A stretch of DNA of 64,000 nt from Pedobacter gandavensis (GCF_014172405.1 NZ_WNXC01000010.1:124001-188000); one strand, 5' to 3'; positions 17,179 to 25,150 are shown, numbered from the stretch's first letter. Translations and numbers: made by a program. Notes: a model not told the origin generated them from the sequence alone.

Positions 17179-17186
17179 TAGCTTTG
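17179..17186 (+). promoter_or_regulatory. candidate -7 box before the PAP2-like gene
   Basis: TAGCTTTG matches TAnnTTTG and lies 71 nt upstream of the ATG at 17258. No clear -33 TTTG was found at the right distance. Confidence 0.35.
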
Positions 17187-17257
17187 CTATTCATTTATAA
17201 TAGATTAATTCCGTTATTTGTTTTGTTTAGTTTAAAATATACCAACAGAACACATTA

Positions 17258-17881
17258 ATGCAGTTTAAACAATTCTCCTGGCAAATTGCCTGGGATTACC
17301 CGCCATTCAGACTTAAATTTATCCTGGGAATCTCTATTCTTGCCCTGATTTTGCTATTTATTCCACATTTTTTCGCTTACGTAGAAAATAGAGAAAAAGG
17401 ATTCATACTTAACGATTGGGTATTGGCAAAAGTTCCTGCGATTGACGTATCCTGGTGGATTTTCATCATCCTTTATGGGATGTCTATATTTTTTATCATT
17501 CGGATGTCCAAAAACACGTCCATTTGCTTAACCGCACTTTGGTCGTATATCTTTCTATGTACTGCCAGAATTATCACCATTTCCATTGTCCCATTACACC
17601 CACCAAAAGATATTATTGAATTAATAGATCCCTGTTCTGTTGTTTTTTATGGCTCTAATGTCATCACCAAAGATCTTTTCTTCTCTGGCCATACCGCAAC
17701 CATCTTTTTAGGTGCATTGTGTCTTGAAAACCGACGCGAGAAAACCATCGCTTTTATTGCTGCTGCGATCATCGGCATATTGCTTTTAATTCAGCATGTG
17801 CACTATACAGCTGATGTAATTGCTGCACCTTTCTTTAGTTGGGTATGTTGGTATTTCGGGAAATCAATAGAAAAACTGTAA
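17258..17881 (+). CDS. PAP2/sphingomyelin-synthase-like membrane enzyme
   Basis: 207 aa with about six membrane spans. The active-site motifs of the sphingomyelin synthase branch of the PAP2 superfamily are visible: KDLFFSGHTATIF (first His) and HVHYTADVIAAPFF (second His and Asp), together the His-His-Asp triad. RIITISIVPLHPP earlier in the chain matches the conserved stretch before the active site. Such enzymes move a phospho-head-group between lipids or remove a phosphate. Sphingobacteriaceae make sphingolipids, so a head-group transferase for ceramide is plausible. A plain lipid phosphatase is the main alternative. The gene stands alone. Confidence 0.8.
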   Translation: MQFKQFSWQIAWDYPPFRLKFILGISILALILLFIPHFFAYVENREKGFILNDWVLAKVPAIDVSWWIFIILYGMSIFFIIRMSKNTSICLTALWSYIFLCTARIITISIVPLHPPKDIIELIDPCSVVFYGSNVITKDLFFSGHTATIFLGALCLENRREKTIAFIAAAIIGILLLIQHVHYTADVIAAPFFSWVCWYFGKSIEKL

Positions 17882-17889
17882 GACCCATT

Positions 17890-17930
17890 GTAAAAAAATA
17901 GCGGAAGCAATTCCTAAGATCTGCCTCCGC
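17890..17930 (-). terminator. terminator after GH18-like gene
   Basis: On the minus strand GCGGAGGCA pairs with TGCTTCCGC (one mismatch) and is followed by TATTTTTTT. It lies 36 bp behind the GH18-like stop codon. Confidence 0.75.
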
Positions 17931-17965
17931 CAGAAGTTTTGAGAGCTCCTGTATTTTATAGAAAT

Positions 17966-18778
17966 TTAGTCTATTAATTTATTCATGGCTGGTTTAAGTG
18001 TTTTAATCAGCTCAGTTGTATAACGAAAACCTTTATCAAGGTTGATATTAAAAAGCATCATTCCGCCTTTTAATCCATTATCTGGTTGCCATTTGCACAA
18101 TTGCATGGCTTCAGATAAAGAAGTAGCCTGATGCCGACCAGGCTGTACGCCAAACAACAGTTTTTTACTACCTACCAGGCCGGTGTATAATTCAAATTGA
18201 TTAATCATCGTTTCCAAGTCCCAGAGATAACCTGCTAAGGCCACATAATCAAAACAAGCATTACACTTTTTCAATAGTTGCTCATCTGCATAATATTGGT
18301 AGGTCACATAGCTCATCATTTTTCCTGTCGCCGACTTAGGGCCAAAGTATTTAGACAACTCCGTAATCACTTTAATAAAATTATCGTCAGGAACATCCCC
18401 CCCCATTTCAGGATCAAGATCTATCCCATCCAAGTTCCAGGTATTAACGACCAACTCATAAACATTAGCAGCAAATATCTCTGGATCAACAACGGTATTC
18501 CAGGAAATTTTAGAATGAACAGTACTCGTAATAGTAGCCATCACCCTAACCCCTCGTTGTTGTTGCACCCTTACACCAGTCAAAATTTCTTCCCAACTCA
18601 TTCCATTGCTCGTTAGGTAGGTATGTTGCAAAGTGTTTTCGGTGTCCAAATTGAGATGAAACAAATTGATGACATCAATCCCCTCAGGCAACACTTCAAT
18701 ATTCACCTTTTGATTCGCATAACCTAACCAGTAGGCAATAAATAGAGGATCGGGAGCTTTCATAAATAAATCGGGCAT
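17966..18778 (-). CDS. GH18-like glycosidase (chitinase/endoglycosidase fold)
   Basis: 270 aa from the first ATG at 18778 (an upstream TTG at 18796 is possible). The chain opens with a strand IAYWLGYAN, typical of GH18, and carries DGIDLDPE, a full DxxDxDxE catalytic motif with Glu124 as proton donor. GVRVMATITS and LLFGVQPGRH fit further barrel strands. GH18 enzymes cut beta-1,4 GlcNAc linkages with the substrate N-acetyl group taking part. No signal peptide or lipobox is visible, which is odd for this family. The substrate is unknown. It is monocistronic with its own terminator, and a second terminator-like hairpin lies upstream. Confidence 0.8.
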   Translation of the reverse strand: MPDLFMKAPDPLFIAYWLGYANQKVNIEVLPEGIDVINLFHLNLDTENTLQHTYLTSNGMSWEEILTGVRVQQQRGVRVMATITSTVHSKISWNTVVDPEIFAANVYELVVNTWNLDGIDLDPEMGGDVPDDNFIKVITELSKYFGPKSATGKMMSYVTYQYYADEQLLKKCNACFDYVALAGYLWDLETMINQFELYTGLVGSKKLLFGVQPGRHQATSLSEAMQLCKWQPDNGLKGGMMLFNINLDKGFRYTTELIKTLKPAMNKLID

Positions 18779-18848
18779 TAAAATATACTGGTTCAATACA
18801 GATAAAGATCTGAAAACCTCAGAACGTGTAAATGCGCTAGATTACCTG

Positions 18849-18877
18849 AAAAAAAAAACAGGTATAAATACCTGTTT
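18849..18877 (-). terminator. terminator-like hairpin upstream of GH18 gene
   Basis: A perfect 9-bp stem AAACAGGTA (18856-18864)/TACCTGTTT (18869-18877) with a 4-nt loop is followed on the minus strand by a run of about ten T. It lies 70 bp before the GH18 start on the same strand, in the place of an attenuator rather than a gene end. Confidence 0.6.
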
Positions 18878-19012
18878 AAATAACAACAGCGTAACAAATA
18901 TGAATTAGCTGTAAATAATTCATAAGCTTAACAAGGAATGTTTTATTTTAGATTAAGAATTTAAAAACATTTTTTCAAAACCACCTTAAAAAACCAAGAC
19001 CAACTAAGTACC

Positions 19013-19375
19013 ATGAAGAAAAAAGTCAATAAACACAACAAAAGTATTTTCGAAATTCCTTTATCAGAAGCGAAAGAACTTACTACTGCCTGGGCAGAAC
19101 AAAAACACCTTATCAAAGCATTCCTTGTTGATGCTGATGAGTTATCGGACATGATCTCTGAGAAAAAAGCCAAATACGTTAGGATGTACTTCGGTTGGGA
19201 TAAAGAAATGGAAGTAGGAAGAGAAGTAAGAATGATCATGGTTCCTGTGGATATCAACGGAAAAGATATGATTCTCTTAGACGGTGAATCATCTACTGAG
19301 ACTAATGCTGCCAATAATATATTTGATTTCACAATGCCATGTCCACCAACATGCTCACCAGACCCAATTCTGTAG
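19013..19375 (+). CDS. small conserved-type protein with C-terminal CPPTC motif
   Basis: 120 aa, no signal peptide. The N-terminal 100 residues are charged and mixed alpha/beta (FEIPLSEAKELTTAWAEQ, YVRMYFGWDKE, REVRMIMVPVDINGKDMI). The last 17 read FDFTMPCPPTCSPDPIL, with Cys110 and Cys114 in CPPTC. I recall similar unnamed Bacteroidota proteins that end in a PCPxTC tail, which is recollection and not a search result. The Cys pair could form a disulfide or bind metal. It heads a run with a membrane protein (7 bp later), a sensor kinase and a response regulator, so it may be a signal input or a secreted-signal precursor of that system. Confidence 0.7.
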   Translation: MKKKVNKHNKSIFEIPLSEAKELTTAWAEQKHLIKAFLVDADELSDMISEKKAKYVRMYFGWDKEMEVGREVRMIMVPVDINGKDMILLDGESSTETNAANNIFDFTMPCPPTCSPDPIL

Positions 19376-19382
19376 CTCAAAA

Positions 19383-20030
19383 ATGGCATCAACAATAGAA
19401 AAAATTTATTTATACTTTTCAATGGGCATTATCATTTGCCCATTGATTTTGGCTTTGATCAAAGTTAAATCCTTTCCAAAGGAATTAAAAGTGATCACGT
19501 TATATTTGGTATGCATTGCAATTATCGGCGGATATAGCGCCTATTTATGGTCACAACTTAAAAATAATCTTCCGGTATTGCACATTTACACGATGGTAGA
19601 GTTTACCACCATTATGCTTTTTTATCAGGTTATTTTCAAAGAATACATTGCAAAACGCTGGTTTACCCTACTTATTTCAGTATTTCTGGCATTCTGTCTA
19701 CTCAATGCCACCTTCATCCAGGACTGGAAAATTTTCAACACTTATCCAAGAACATTGGAAAGTATTCTGGTTATTGGCGCATCCTTGTATTATTACTATA
19801 AAATCACCCGTCAAACCCTGTATACTCAAATTGAAAAGAGTCCTGTATTTTGGATAAATACCGGATTTTTCATTTACTTTTCGGGAAGCTTCTTATTGTT
19901 TACCATTAGTAATTATATTCTGCCATATAGCTTTAAATTCAATATGATGGTTTGGCAATTCCATGCTTTTCTTTCTATTGTCAACAATATCCTAATCTCT
20001 ATTGGCCTATGGCAACACAAGAAAACATAG
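19383..20030 (+). CDS. multi-span membrane protein, likely sensor partner
   Basis: 215 aa from ATG 19383, with about seven hydrophobic segments spread over the whole length (for example MGIIICPLILALIKV, LYLVCIAIIGGYSAYLW and FFIYFSGSFLLFTISNYI). No enzymatic motif is seen. The topology resembles the 7TM sensing regions that some Bacteroidota kinases carry fused at their N-terminus, whereas here the next gene encodes the kinase separately with only one span. The 3' end overlaps the kinase start by 22 bp, indicating coupled translation. A membrane receptor for the kinase is the natural inference. Confidence 0.7.
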   Translation: MASTIEKIYLYFSMGIIICPLILALIKVKSFPKELKVITLYLVCIAIIGGYSAYLWSQLKNNLPVLHIYTMVEFTTIMLFYQVIFKEYIAKRWFTLLISVFLAFCLLNATFIQDWKIFNTYPRTLESILVIGASLYYYYKITRQTLYTQIEKSPVFWINTGFFIYFSGSFLLFTISNYILPYSFKFNMMVWQFHAFLSIVNNILISIGLWQHKKT

Positions 20031-20797
20031 ACGTTTACTTCTTTCTCTTTACGGGAATGATTGTCATGTTTATCCTGAGTGCTGCAGTTGTGGTACTCTT
20101 CTTCGTGTATCAGAAAAAATTTTATAACCAACAGGTAAAGCTTAAAGAGAAAGAAGCAGAGTATCAGCAAAAATTACTACACAATAACATTGAAAAAATA
20201 GAAGAAGAAAGAAGAAGGGTCGCGAAAGACCTGCATGATGAAGTAGGCAGTATTTTTTCTACTATTGGCATGAAAATCATCCAGTTTGAGAAAAAAAACA
20301 ATGCTACAGACGGCATTGACCTGATTAAAGATACCAAACTCCTCGTGGATAAAGGAGTCATGAGCGTGAGACGAATTTCTCATAATATGATTCCTAATGA
20401 ACTAGAAATGTTTGGAATTGCTGCAGCAATTGAAGAGTTATGTTTTCAAATAGAAGGCACCGACGGACTGGATGTCAGCTTTGAAAGCGAAGGCCTCGAT
20501 AAATGTGGCCGTACAGAAATAGAACTTGCCCTTTACCGTATCACCCAGGAACTAATCAGTAATACCGTAAAACACGCTAAGGCAAAACACGTGGACATAC
20601 AACTCAACTGTACACAAATGGAAGTGATGTATCAATATAAAGACGATGGAATAGGCTTCGACAAAGATTTGGTTCGCAGAGGATTGGGCATACAGAACAT
20701 CACCAGCAGGGTAGAAATGAACGGCGGACAGCTCAGTTACCACACAGGTATTCAAGGGTTTGGTGTTTCCATCTATTTCCCTGTGCTAATTAAATAA
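20009..20797 (+). CDS. NarL-type sensor histidine kinase
   Basis: 262 aa from ATG 20009. It has one membrane span (about 10-34), a charged coiled-coil linker, and a HisKA_3 domain with the H-box RRRVAKDLHDEVGS (His76) and the HDxxG pattern of the NarX/DegS class. The HATPase_c domain has the N box LISNTVKHAKA, G1 KDDGIGFD and G2 RGLGIQNITSR. No large sensor domain is present, so the signal probably comes from the overlapping upstream membrane protein. The response regulator starts 1 bp after its stop, making a clear cognate pair. Confidence 0.9.
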   Translation: MATQENIDVYFFLFTGMIVMFILSAAVVVLFFVYQKKFYNQQVKLKEKEAEYQQKLLHNNIEKIEEERRRVAKDLHDEVGSIFSTIGMKIIQFEKKNNATDGIDLIKDTKLLVDKGVMSVRRISHNMIPNELEMFGIAAAIEELCFQIEGTDGLDVSFESEGLDKCGRTEIELALYRITQELISNTVKHAKAKHVDIQLNCTQMEVMYQYKDDGIGFDKDLVRRGLGIQNITSRVEMNGGQLSYHTGIQGFGVSIYFPVLIK

Positions 20798-20798
20798 A

Positions 20799-21470
20799 AT
20801 GAACAAATTAATAAGAATTGCAGTCACAGACGACCAAGTGATGTTTAGAGAGTGCCTGGTGAATAACATCAAAAGTTTTGGTAACATGGAAGTTATGTTT
20901 GAAGCTGGAAATGGACTAGAATTGTTAAATGCAATGAACGAATGTGGCAGCATCAAACCCGACATAGTATTAATGGATCTGAATATGCCGGAAATGAACG
21001 GAATGGAAGCCACCAGGAAATTAAAAATAGCTTTTCCGGATGTGCGGGTCATTGTACTCTCCGTACATGGCGAAGAAAAACATGTATCCAGGATGATTCA
21101 ACAAGGAGTAAATGGTTATATCGCGAAAAATTCGGAACTTTCTGAACTCAAAAATGCTATAGAAACTACTTACAATAATGGTTTCTATTTTAATGAGATG
21201 GTCTTGAAAACCTTGCAATCGGGCAAGTTATTGAACAAAACTAACCTGAGAGGCTTTGATGCAGGTTCTTCCCTTACACAACGTGAAAAAGAAATATTAG
21301 GCTTAATTTGCGAAGAACTTACCACTGCCGAAATTGCAGATAAACTGTCGATCAGCCTACGTACAGTAGATGGCCACCGAAACAATTTACTGGTTAAAAC
21401 CGGGGCAAAAAATGTTGCAGGCCTCGTTGTTTTCGCATTTAAGCATAAGATTATTGATACAGATATCTAG
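20799..21470 (+). CDS. NarL/FixJ-type response regulator
   Basis: 223 aa. A receiver domain (1-120) has the phospho-acceptor Asp60 in IVLMDLNMPEMNG, acidic Asp11 and Asp12 near the N-terminus, and a C-terminal LuxR-type HTH (about 160-220: LTQREKEILGLICEELTTAE, LSISLRTVDGHRNNLL). It is a DNA-binding transcription regulator switched on by phosphate from the kinase encoded just upstream. It is the last gene of the 19013-21470 run and ends 7 bp from a convergent gene. Its own operon and unknown outside genes are likely targets. Confidence 0.93.
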   Translation: MNKLIRIAVTDDQVMFRECLVNNIKSFGNMEVMFEAGNGLELLNAMNECGSIKPDIVLMDLNMPEMNGMEATRKLKIAFPDVRVIVLSVHGEEKHVSRMIQQGVNGYIAKNSELSELKNAIETTYNNGFYFNEMVLKTLQSGKLLNKTNLRGFDAGSSLTQREKEILGLICEELTTAEIADKLSISLRTVDGHRNNLLVKTGAKNVAGLVVFAFKHKIIDTDI

Positions 21471-21477
21471 GTAGTAA

Positions 21478-22140
21478 CTACACCCCTACTGCTATTAAGG
21501 CTGTTTTGGCAGCCTTAAAATCTAAAAATAATTCATCAGCTATGGCTAATGAAGGATGAACATCTGTATTGCTCTGTATCGCAATACACCTGATTCCCGC
21601 TGCTTTTGCCGCTTTAATGCCATTTAAAGTATCTTCATATACGATACATTCCTCCCGTACTACACCAAGCATTGCACAGCACTTTTGATAACCCTCAGGG
21701 GCAGGTTTATTCTGAATCACATCCGTTCTCGTAATGATCAGTGTAAAATATTTCTTTAATCCATTTCTATTGAAAATCGCAGCGACGTCTTCACGCGGAC
21801 TGGAAGTGACGATGGCTAACAGTAGTTTACGCTCATATAGAAATTCAATCATATCCAAAGCATAAGGCATCAGCTCAACATCCTTGGTTTTCAACCTTTC
21901 CAAAGTGAGTGCCTCTCTCCTTTTCACCACATCGGCTAAATCAGCACTTATTGCATACTTTGATAGAAGATTTTTAGCATTTACTGGAAGTGGGATTCCA
22001 GCATAGTTTTTTAACCAATCAGTGTAATCTAGTTGAATGCCATATTCGCCCAATACCTCATTCCAACATTCATAATGAAAGTATTCGGAATCGATCAATG
22101 TTCCATCAAGATCGAATAATATAGCCTTTAGATTTTTCAT
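21478..22140 (-). CDS. HAD-superfamily phosphatase/phosphoglucomutase-like
   Basis: 220 aa. Motif I is FDLDGTLIDSE (nucleophile Asp10, acid-base Asp12), with a helical cap domain after it. Motif II is IVTSSPRED, with a Lys in NKPAPEGY and motif III in IVYEDTLNGIKAAKAAGI. This arrangement is that of the beta-phosphoglucomutase/haloacid dehalogenase-like subgroup that acts on sugar phosphates or similar small phosphates. The exact substrate cannot be read from sequence. It is monocistronic and divergent from the Lrp gene. Confidence 0.85.
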   Translation of the reverse strand: MKNLKAILFDLDGTLIDSEYFHYECWNEVLGEYGIQLDYTDWLKNYAGIPLPVNAKNLLSKYAISADLADVVKRREALTLERLKTKDVELMPYALDMIEFLYERKLLLAIVTSSPREDVAAIFNRNGLKKYFTLIITRTDVIQNKPAPEGYQKCCAMLGVVREECIVYEDTLNGIKAAKAAGIRCIAIQSNTDVHPSLAIADELFLDFKAAKTALIAVGV

Positions 22141-22440
22141 AGCTCAGTTAGTCTTTACAAATTATTCAATACAATTCACAAATGCCCCTATTCACTCCTT
22201 TCCAATGCAGCCATTAACCATTATAAAATGCGCGTACTTCCTTTAGGAAAAGCCAAATTAGAGCTTTCAATCCTCGCACAATATACGGTACGAATTGAAA
22301 ATATAGCAAACCTTTAAAAGGACTTCTTGGACCAAGAGCAAAAACCAATAAAAACCAAAAATCAACAAACACTAAACGAACAATAAACATAATATAAAAA
22401 TAATTTTGAATATTATTCTGATATTACATAGATTTACAGA
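22141..22440. other. 300-bp divergent spacer HAD / Lrp
   Basis: The spacer is AT-rich with no open frame of note. It holds a -7 box for the rightward Lrp gene (22401-22408) and a short imperfect hairpin near CTTCTTGGACCAAGAG. Lrp proteins often bind next to their own gene, so operator sites may lie here, but none can be identified by eye. Confidence 0.5.
22401..22408 (+). promoter_or_regulatory. -7 box of the Lrp-family gene
   Basis: TAATTTTG matches TAnnTTTG exactly, 32 nt before the ATG at 22441. No TTTG is seen at -33, which may mean that an activator is needed. Confidence 0.45.
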
Positions 22441-22920
22441 ATGATAATCGAAAACAACATCAGTTTAGATAAGGTCGACCTTGCCATATTAAGGTTGATG
22501 CAAGAGAATTCAAGGGTCTCTAATGTTCACATGGCTAAAGAACTCGAAATGGCGCCTTCTGCTGTACTGGAACGCGTAAAGAAATTAGAACAAAAAAATG
22601 TGATCACACAATACACTGCCAGAATCAATCCTGCCGCCGTAGATTTAAAATTATTGGCATTCATCTCTATGAAAGCTTCCCACAGTATTGGCTGCACTAC
22701 CACAGCGACCGAATTAGCCAAGATTAAAGAGGTACAGGAAGTCCATATAATTGCTGGAGACGACTGTTATCTGGTCAAGGTTAGAACTACAGACTCGGCC
22801 TCTTTAATGGCATTAATGCGAGATTCCTTTAGCAAAATAACAACCATACAATCTATAAGAACCACGATTGTACTTGAAACTGTCAAAGAAGATATACAAT
22901 TACTCATTCCTGAAAAATAA
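22441..22920 (+). CDS. Lrp/AsnC-family transcriptional regulator
   Basis: 159 aa. An N-terminal HTH domain (VDLAILRLMQENSRVSNVHM, then MAPSAVLERVKKLEQKNVI) is followed by the RAM/AsnC ligand-binding domain (70-155; VQEVHIIAGDDCYLVKVRT). These proteins respond to amino acids or related metabolites. The next gene, a DMT-type exporter, starts 8 bp after the stop codon, a common pairing in which the regulator controls export of an amino acid or metabolite. The ligand is unknown. Confidence 0.9.
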   Translation: MIIENNISLDKVDLAILRLMQENSRVSNVHMAKELEMAPSAVLERVKKLEQKNVITQYTARINPAAVDLKLLAFISMKASHSIGCTTTATELAKIKEVQEVHIIAGDDCYLVKVRTTDSASLMALMRDSFSKITTIQSIRTTIVLETVKEDIQLLIPEK

Positions 22921-22928
22921 ATGAACTT

Positions 22929-23903
22929 ATGATACGCCCAACCAAAACCGCTTCCCCAATCATGGTATATCTGGCCTTCGCTATTGTTTATATCGTTTGG
23001 GGCTCCACATACTTTTTCATTCAAAAGGCACTTGCCGGCTTTCCGCCGTTTATACTGGGTGCCTTCCGTTTTCTGATTGCCGGAGGCATACTTATTTCCT
23101 GGTGTACAGTAAGAGGAGAAGAGGTTTTTAACAAAAAAAACATGAAGCATGCGGCAATTGGCGGCATATTGATGCTGGGCTTAGGAAATGGGATTGTCAT
23201 ATGGGTAGAGCAATTCATTCCAAGTGGACTGGTAGCTATCATGGTGGCTTCTGCAGCAATTTGGTTTGTAATTTTGGATAAACCGAAATGGAAAGAGAAT
23301 TTCAAAAGCCAATCAACCCTTGCCGGCCTGATTATTGGTTTTATTGGGGTAATCTTACTATTCGGTGAACAAATGATCCATTCTTTTAATACCGATCAAA
23401 GTACCAAACAGATTATTGGTATGTGTTTATTAGTTGTTGGTCCAATTGCCTGGGCTGGAGGGTCGCTTTATGCGAAATACAAAACTGACCCTGACAGTTC
23501 TGTAACCGTAAATACAGCTTGGCAAATGATTGCAGCAGGAGTAGTTTTTATTCCTGGTAGTGTTTTTAGTGCAGAATATAAAACCTTTCAATGGTCCCAA
23601 GTTTCTTTGGACGCCTGGCTTTCGATTACATACCTAATCATTTTTGGGTCCATTGCGGCTTTTAGTGCTTACGTATGGTTGTTAAAAGTGAGGCCTGCCA
23701 CACAAGTGAGCACCTATGCGTATGTAAATCCTGTGGTAGCCATTTTATTAAGTCTGGGCTTTACGAATGAGAAAATTACATTTATACAGATTATTGGGCT
23801 ATTTGTAATTTTAGGGAGCGTTCTCCTTATCAACCTCGTTAAATATAAAAATAGTGCTAAAGTGATCTTAGAGAAGGATGAACTATTAGTCCAAGAGGTT
23901 TAA
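22929..23903 (+). CDS. EamA-family (DMT) exporter
   Basis: 324 aa, about ten membrane spans arranged as two EamA repeats. The N-terminal repeat holds the family motif YIVWGSTYFFIQKALAGFPP. The C-terminal repeat ends with SLGFTNEKITFIQIIGLFVI. It is predicted to be an inner-membrane metabolite or amino-acid exporter of the drug/metabolite transporter superfamily (YedA/RhaT-like). It is coupled to the Lrp-type regulator gene upstream. A terminator shared with the convergent gene follows. Confidence 0.9.
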   Translation: MIRPTKTASPIMVYLAFAIVYIVWGSTYFFIQKALAGFPPFILGAFRFLIAGGILISWCTVRGEEVFNKKNMKHAAIGGILMLGLGNGIVIWVEQFIPSGLVAIMVASAAIWFVILDKPKWKENFKSQSTLAGLIIGFIGVILLFGEQMIHSFNTDQSTKQIIGMCLLVVGPIAWAGGSLYAKYKTDPDSSVTVNTAWQMIAAGVVFIPGSVFSAEYKTFQWSQVSLDAWLSITYLIIFGSIAAFSAYVWLLKVRPATQVSTYAYVNPVVAILLSLGFTNEKITFIQIIGLFVILGSVLLINLVKYKNSAKVILEKDELLVQEV

Positions 23904-23933
23904 GACGATAGACAATGTATTGAAGATCATAGT

Positions 23934-23967
23934 AAAAGCCACTCAGAAATAACCCTGAGTAGCTTTT
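23934..23967. terminator. bidirectional terminator
   Basis: The arms AAAAGCCACTCAG (23934-23946) and CTGAGTAGCTTTT (23955-23967) pair with one mismatch. It lies between the convergent exporter and GreA-like genes. Confidence 0.85.
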
Positions 23968-23997
23968 ATGTAAACTGTAACCCGGATGTGATCTTTA

Positions 23998-24399
23998 TTA
24001 AGCGATTTTACTCACTTCTTCGATACGGTAAATTTTTATACCATCAGCCATCTCCCACTGTAATTGTGCACCTTTAACATATCCTACCATCGCAACACCA
24101 ATTGGTGACAAAATAGAAAGGGTTTTATGCTTATCTCTTGCCTTCCCAGGAGCAACCAGTTTATAGGTAAATTCTTTCCCAGACTCCATTTCTTTTACTC
24201 GAACAGTCCTATCCACGGTCACCACATCATCTGGCAATTCTTTATTTAGTACCTGTTGAGCAAAACGAAGTTCTAATTTCAATTTATCTTCATTGAACTT
24301 ACTAAGTTTTCTTCTTCTCAGGTGATCTTTTAACAGGTCAAAAATTCCAGTTGATAATATGATCGGGCTTTCGTCTATTTTTAATGATTTTGTAATCAT
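23998..24399 (-). CDS. GreA/GreB-like C-terminal domain protein (Rnk-like)
   Basis: 133 aa. The C-terminal 80 residues match the GreA/GreB FKBP-like domain (VTVDRTVRVKEMESGKEFTY, LSILSPIGVAMVGYVKGA). The N-terminal part is short and lacks the long coiled coil with acidic tip that true GreA uses to reach the RNA polymerase active site, so transcript cleavage is doubtful. The layout is closer to Rnk-type or other GreA-like proteins that bind polymerase. It is monocistronic. Confidence 0.8.
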   Translation of the reverse strand: MITKSLKIDESPIILSTGIFDLLKDHLRRRKLSKFNEDKLKLELRFAQQVLNKELPDDVVTVDRTVRVKEMESGKEFTYKLVAPGKARDKHKTLSILSPIGVAMVGYVKGAQLQWEMADGIKIYRIEEVSKIA

Positions 24400-24516
24400 G
24401 ATATTCTTTTTTTGGATTAAATGATATAAATATGAGTGTGTTCTATTGCCCCAGTCTAATACTCAACTGGGGCGAAACCATCAAAGTCCCTAATCCTCCT
24501 GACCAGTAATCCCATC

Positions 24517-24738
24517 TTAATAAGTATGATTGTCTTCTTTCCCTAAAACCAAATACCTTTTCGATTTCCCAGAATACTTATATTCTTGAAAAGCTGTGAT
24601 CATCGTAAAAAAAGAGATAGAGCCGCCAATCCATAATGGTTTGGCCATCAAAATGGAAATTAATAATACGCCAAGATTTAGCAACCAGAGCAATGCCAGA
24701 ACAACCCTTGCAAAGGGTATGATACCTGATTTTTTCAT
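24517..24738 (-). CDS. small two-span membrane protein
   Basis: 73 aa with two hydrophobic segments (ARVVLALLWLLNLGVLLISIL and an adjacent GGSISFFTMITAF) and a basic C-terminal tail. No family is recognised. A competing frame (24578-24781) overlaps, but this frame has the cleaner start and a more protein-like composition. It is probably a real small membrane protein of unknown role. Confidence 0.45.
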   Translation of the reverse strand: MKKSGIIPFARVVLALLWLLNLGVLLISILMAKPLWIGGSISFFTMITAFQEYKYSGKSKRYLVLGKEDNHTY

Positions 24739-24783
24739 GATTAAAGAGAAAAAGATAAAAGGAAAAAAGAATTAAGGTCAAAT

Positions 24784-24808
24784 CCCCAAACCTTCAGAAA
24801 GGCTGGGG
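24784..24808 (-). terminator. weak hairpin near a small ORF
   Basis: CCCCA..CCTT pairs with AAGG.TGGGG around a short loop. It lies 1 bp from the end of the 49-codon minus-strand frame at 24810. The T-run is weak, so termination is uncertain. Confidence 0.35.
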
Positions 24809-24809
24809 C

Positions 24810-24959
24810 TTACTTAATAAAGTCCTTACTACTTTTAAGAAAAGAATCTCCCAAACGATATTGCAGAGATAAAAAATGGCAAGACACAACCGATAACCTA
24901 CGCAATTGTGTTGCGAGGAGATTATATCGGAAATGATTGATATGCCTAATGGGATTCAT
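24810..24959 (-). CDS. possible 49-aa ORF
   Basis: An ATG at 24959 opens 49 codons ending TAA at 24810, with a hairpin directly after. The product is basic with a hydrophobic middle (LRRLSVVSCHFLSLQYRLGD). It has no recognised family. The frame lies in a stretch of decayed-looking sequence next to a truncated gene and may itself be a remnant. Confidence 0.3.
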   Translation of the reverse strand: MNPIRHINHFRYNLLATQLRRLSVVSCHFLSLQYRLGDSFLKSSKDFIK

Positions 24960-25015
24960 TAAACCAAAGATAGCCCAAATGCTTTGATATAAAAAATATT
25001 GCGATGTTTATCTCC

Positions 25016-25147
25016 TTACTCCCTCGCATAATCCTGTGCCTGGATGACTCCCATCCAGGCTACAATGTCTTTAGGGCCAGAAACATCAACTTTAGCATGA
25101 ATTCTTTGGCTACACAACCTGGCATTTGAAAGGTCTCCTAAATTCAT
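25016..25147 (-). pseudogene. truncated remnant of a winged-helix DNA-binding protein
   Basis: 43 codons that end in TAA. The peptide (ARLCSQRIHAKVDVSGPKDI then VAWMGVIQAQDYARE) resembles the N-terminal 40 residues of the YcaQ/AlkZ-related winged-helix family, whose members start with a similar R-L-x-x-Q...WMGAMQAQDY pattern. The normal protein continues for over 300 residues, and nothing similar follows in any frame. It is therefore most likely a 5' fragment left after deletion. The match is from memory of the family pattern. Confidence 0.5.
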
Positions 25148-25150
25148 ATA

